Part shown: positions 63,768 through 64,000 of the stretch, one piece after another | How the letters are laid out: each line of letters opens with the position of its first letter | Position numbering within the stretch: position 1 is the stretch's first letter | Origin: Pseudorhodobacter aquimaris | GTDB taxonomy: Bacteria; Pseudomonadota; Alphaproteobacteria; Rhodobacterales; Rhodobacteraceae | Length of the DNA stretch: 64,000 nt | Reading direction: 5' to 3' | NCBI RefSeq assembly: GCF_001202025.1 | Contig: NZ_LGHS01000041.1 | Span: 124,001-188,000, forward strand | The notes under the pieces: model-generated | The model's input: the letters and a program-made list of their open reading frames with translations, nothing else | Told to the model about the DNA's origin: nothing | Databases searched by the model: none | Program-made: the position numbers and the translations under genes

Positions 63768-64000
63768 TCAGCTCGGCGCGTAGTTGCTGGGGAACAATGC
63801 GCGCAGCGAGGCCTCATCGCCGGGCGTCTTGAAGGTTTCATCCTTGCCGATTTGCAGCGCCTTCTCGACGGCGGGGCGTGCGTTGATCGCCTTGAACCAG
63901 CGCGCGACCTCGGGAAAGCGTGCAAGACCCTCACCGCCCAGCACCCGATCCCCGCGAATGGCCCAACCCCATGCAGAAATATCGGCGATGGAATAGCTGT
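63768..64000 (-). CDS. Glutathione S-transferase family protein, C-terminal part
   Basis: The TGA is at 63768-63770 and the frame runs open to the right edge, so the gene starts outside. The visible 76 residues end the alpha-helical domain: SYSIADISAWGWAIRGDRVL, then GEGLARFPEVARWFKAINAR, PAVEKALQIG, with the N-capping Asp of GST helix 6 (SIADISAW). The group resembles YghU/YfcG-type bacterial GSTs (disulfide-bond reductases). Substrate unknown. Confidence 0.85.
   Translation of the reverse strand, partial: SYSIADISAWGWAIRGDRVLGGEGLARFPEVARWFKAINARPAVEKALQIGKDETFKTPGDEASLRALFPSNYAPS

Overview
The window reads as chromosomal DNA of a marine-type alphaproteobacterium of the Rhodobacterales (Roseobacter group). 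The evidence is family-level: the rplU-rpmA-(GNAT)-obgE-proB block, a soxBDAG heterotetrameric sarcosine oxidase operon, a complete urtABCDE urea transporter, ccmI-ruvX-DUF1289, and GC-rich codon use throughout except in clearly acquired segments. No species name is claimed.

Layout. 1-3136: the 3' end of a BKACE (DUF849) gene, then a graveyard of nested, inactivated insertion sequences (two IS3-family elements and one IS110 fragment). 3137-13599: housekeeping genes. proA (-) is separated from proB-obgE (-) by an oppositely oriented four-gene Mce/Mla-type lipid ABC transporter operon (4530-8814). A GNAT acetyltransferase gene, rpmA, rplU and a DUF2059 secreted protein follow. 14083-14172: tRNA-Ser(CGA), the attachment site of a 6.4-kb integrative element bounded by a 14-bp direct repeat (14159-20583). 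The element carries a P4-type integrase, an unknown 258-residue protein, an AlpA-type regulator, a 52-residue coupled ORF, a toprim primase, a frameshifted DUF3987 protein and two low-GC cargo genes next to the tRNA. Paired octamer repeats sit at both ends and look like integrase arm sites. 21032-24142: macA plus a macB broken by two single-base frameshifts. 24426-36840: an RcnB-like secreted protein, an HNH nuclease, a candidate structured small RNA, an esterase, an AlkA-like glycosylase, an MFS carrier, a lytic transglycosylase, the tightly overlapped cysS-cimA-squalene/phytoene-synthase-like operon, a TPM protein, an SDR enzyme and an outer-membrane barrel. 37011-41318: two ABC-F ATPases flanking ndk. 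41430-45250: an apparent glucosylglycerate synthesis and recycling cluster. 45671-51541: urtABCDE. 51538-59326: an ATM1-type exporter, Fe/Mn SOD and soxBDAG. 59549-64000: ccmI, ruvX, DUF1289, TauE/SafE, dus, and a partial GST at the right edge.

How parts work together (inference from families). Urea uptake, sarcosine oxidation and a nitrogen-free compatible solute (glucosylglycerate) lie within 18 kb of each other, which fits an organism that economises and scavenges organic nitrogen. Sarcosine oxidase makes H2O2 and formaldehyde, and a superoxide dismutase is the adjacent gene. The tRNA-Ser element has the gene set of a small satellite or integrative element (integrase, AlpA, primase, DUF3987), with a cargo slot beside the tRNA. 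I found no CRISPR array, rRNA or complete transposon.

Most promising for follow-up are the tRNA-Ser element (arm sites, an interspersed TGCTAATCC-type repeat found both between the cargo genes and inside the integrase, a tRNA T-arm-like sequence at the integrase start), the structured transcript at about 26.03-26.36 kb, and the compositionally foreign C-terminus of cysS.
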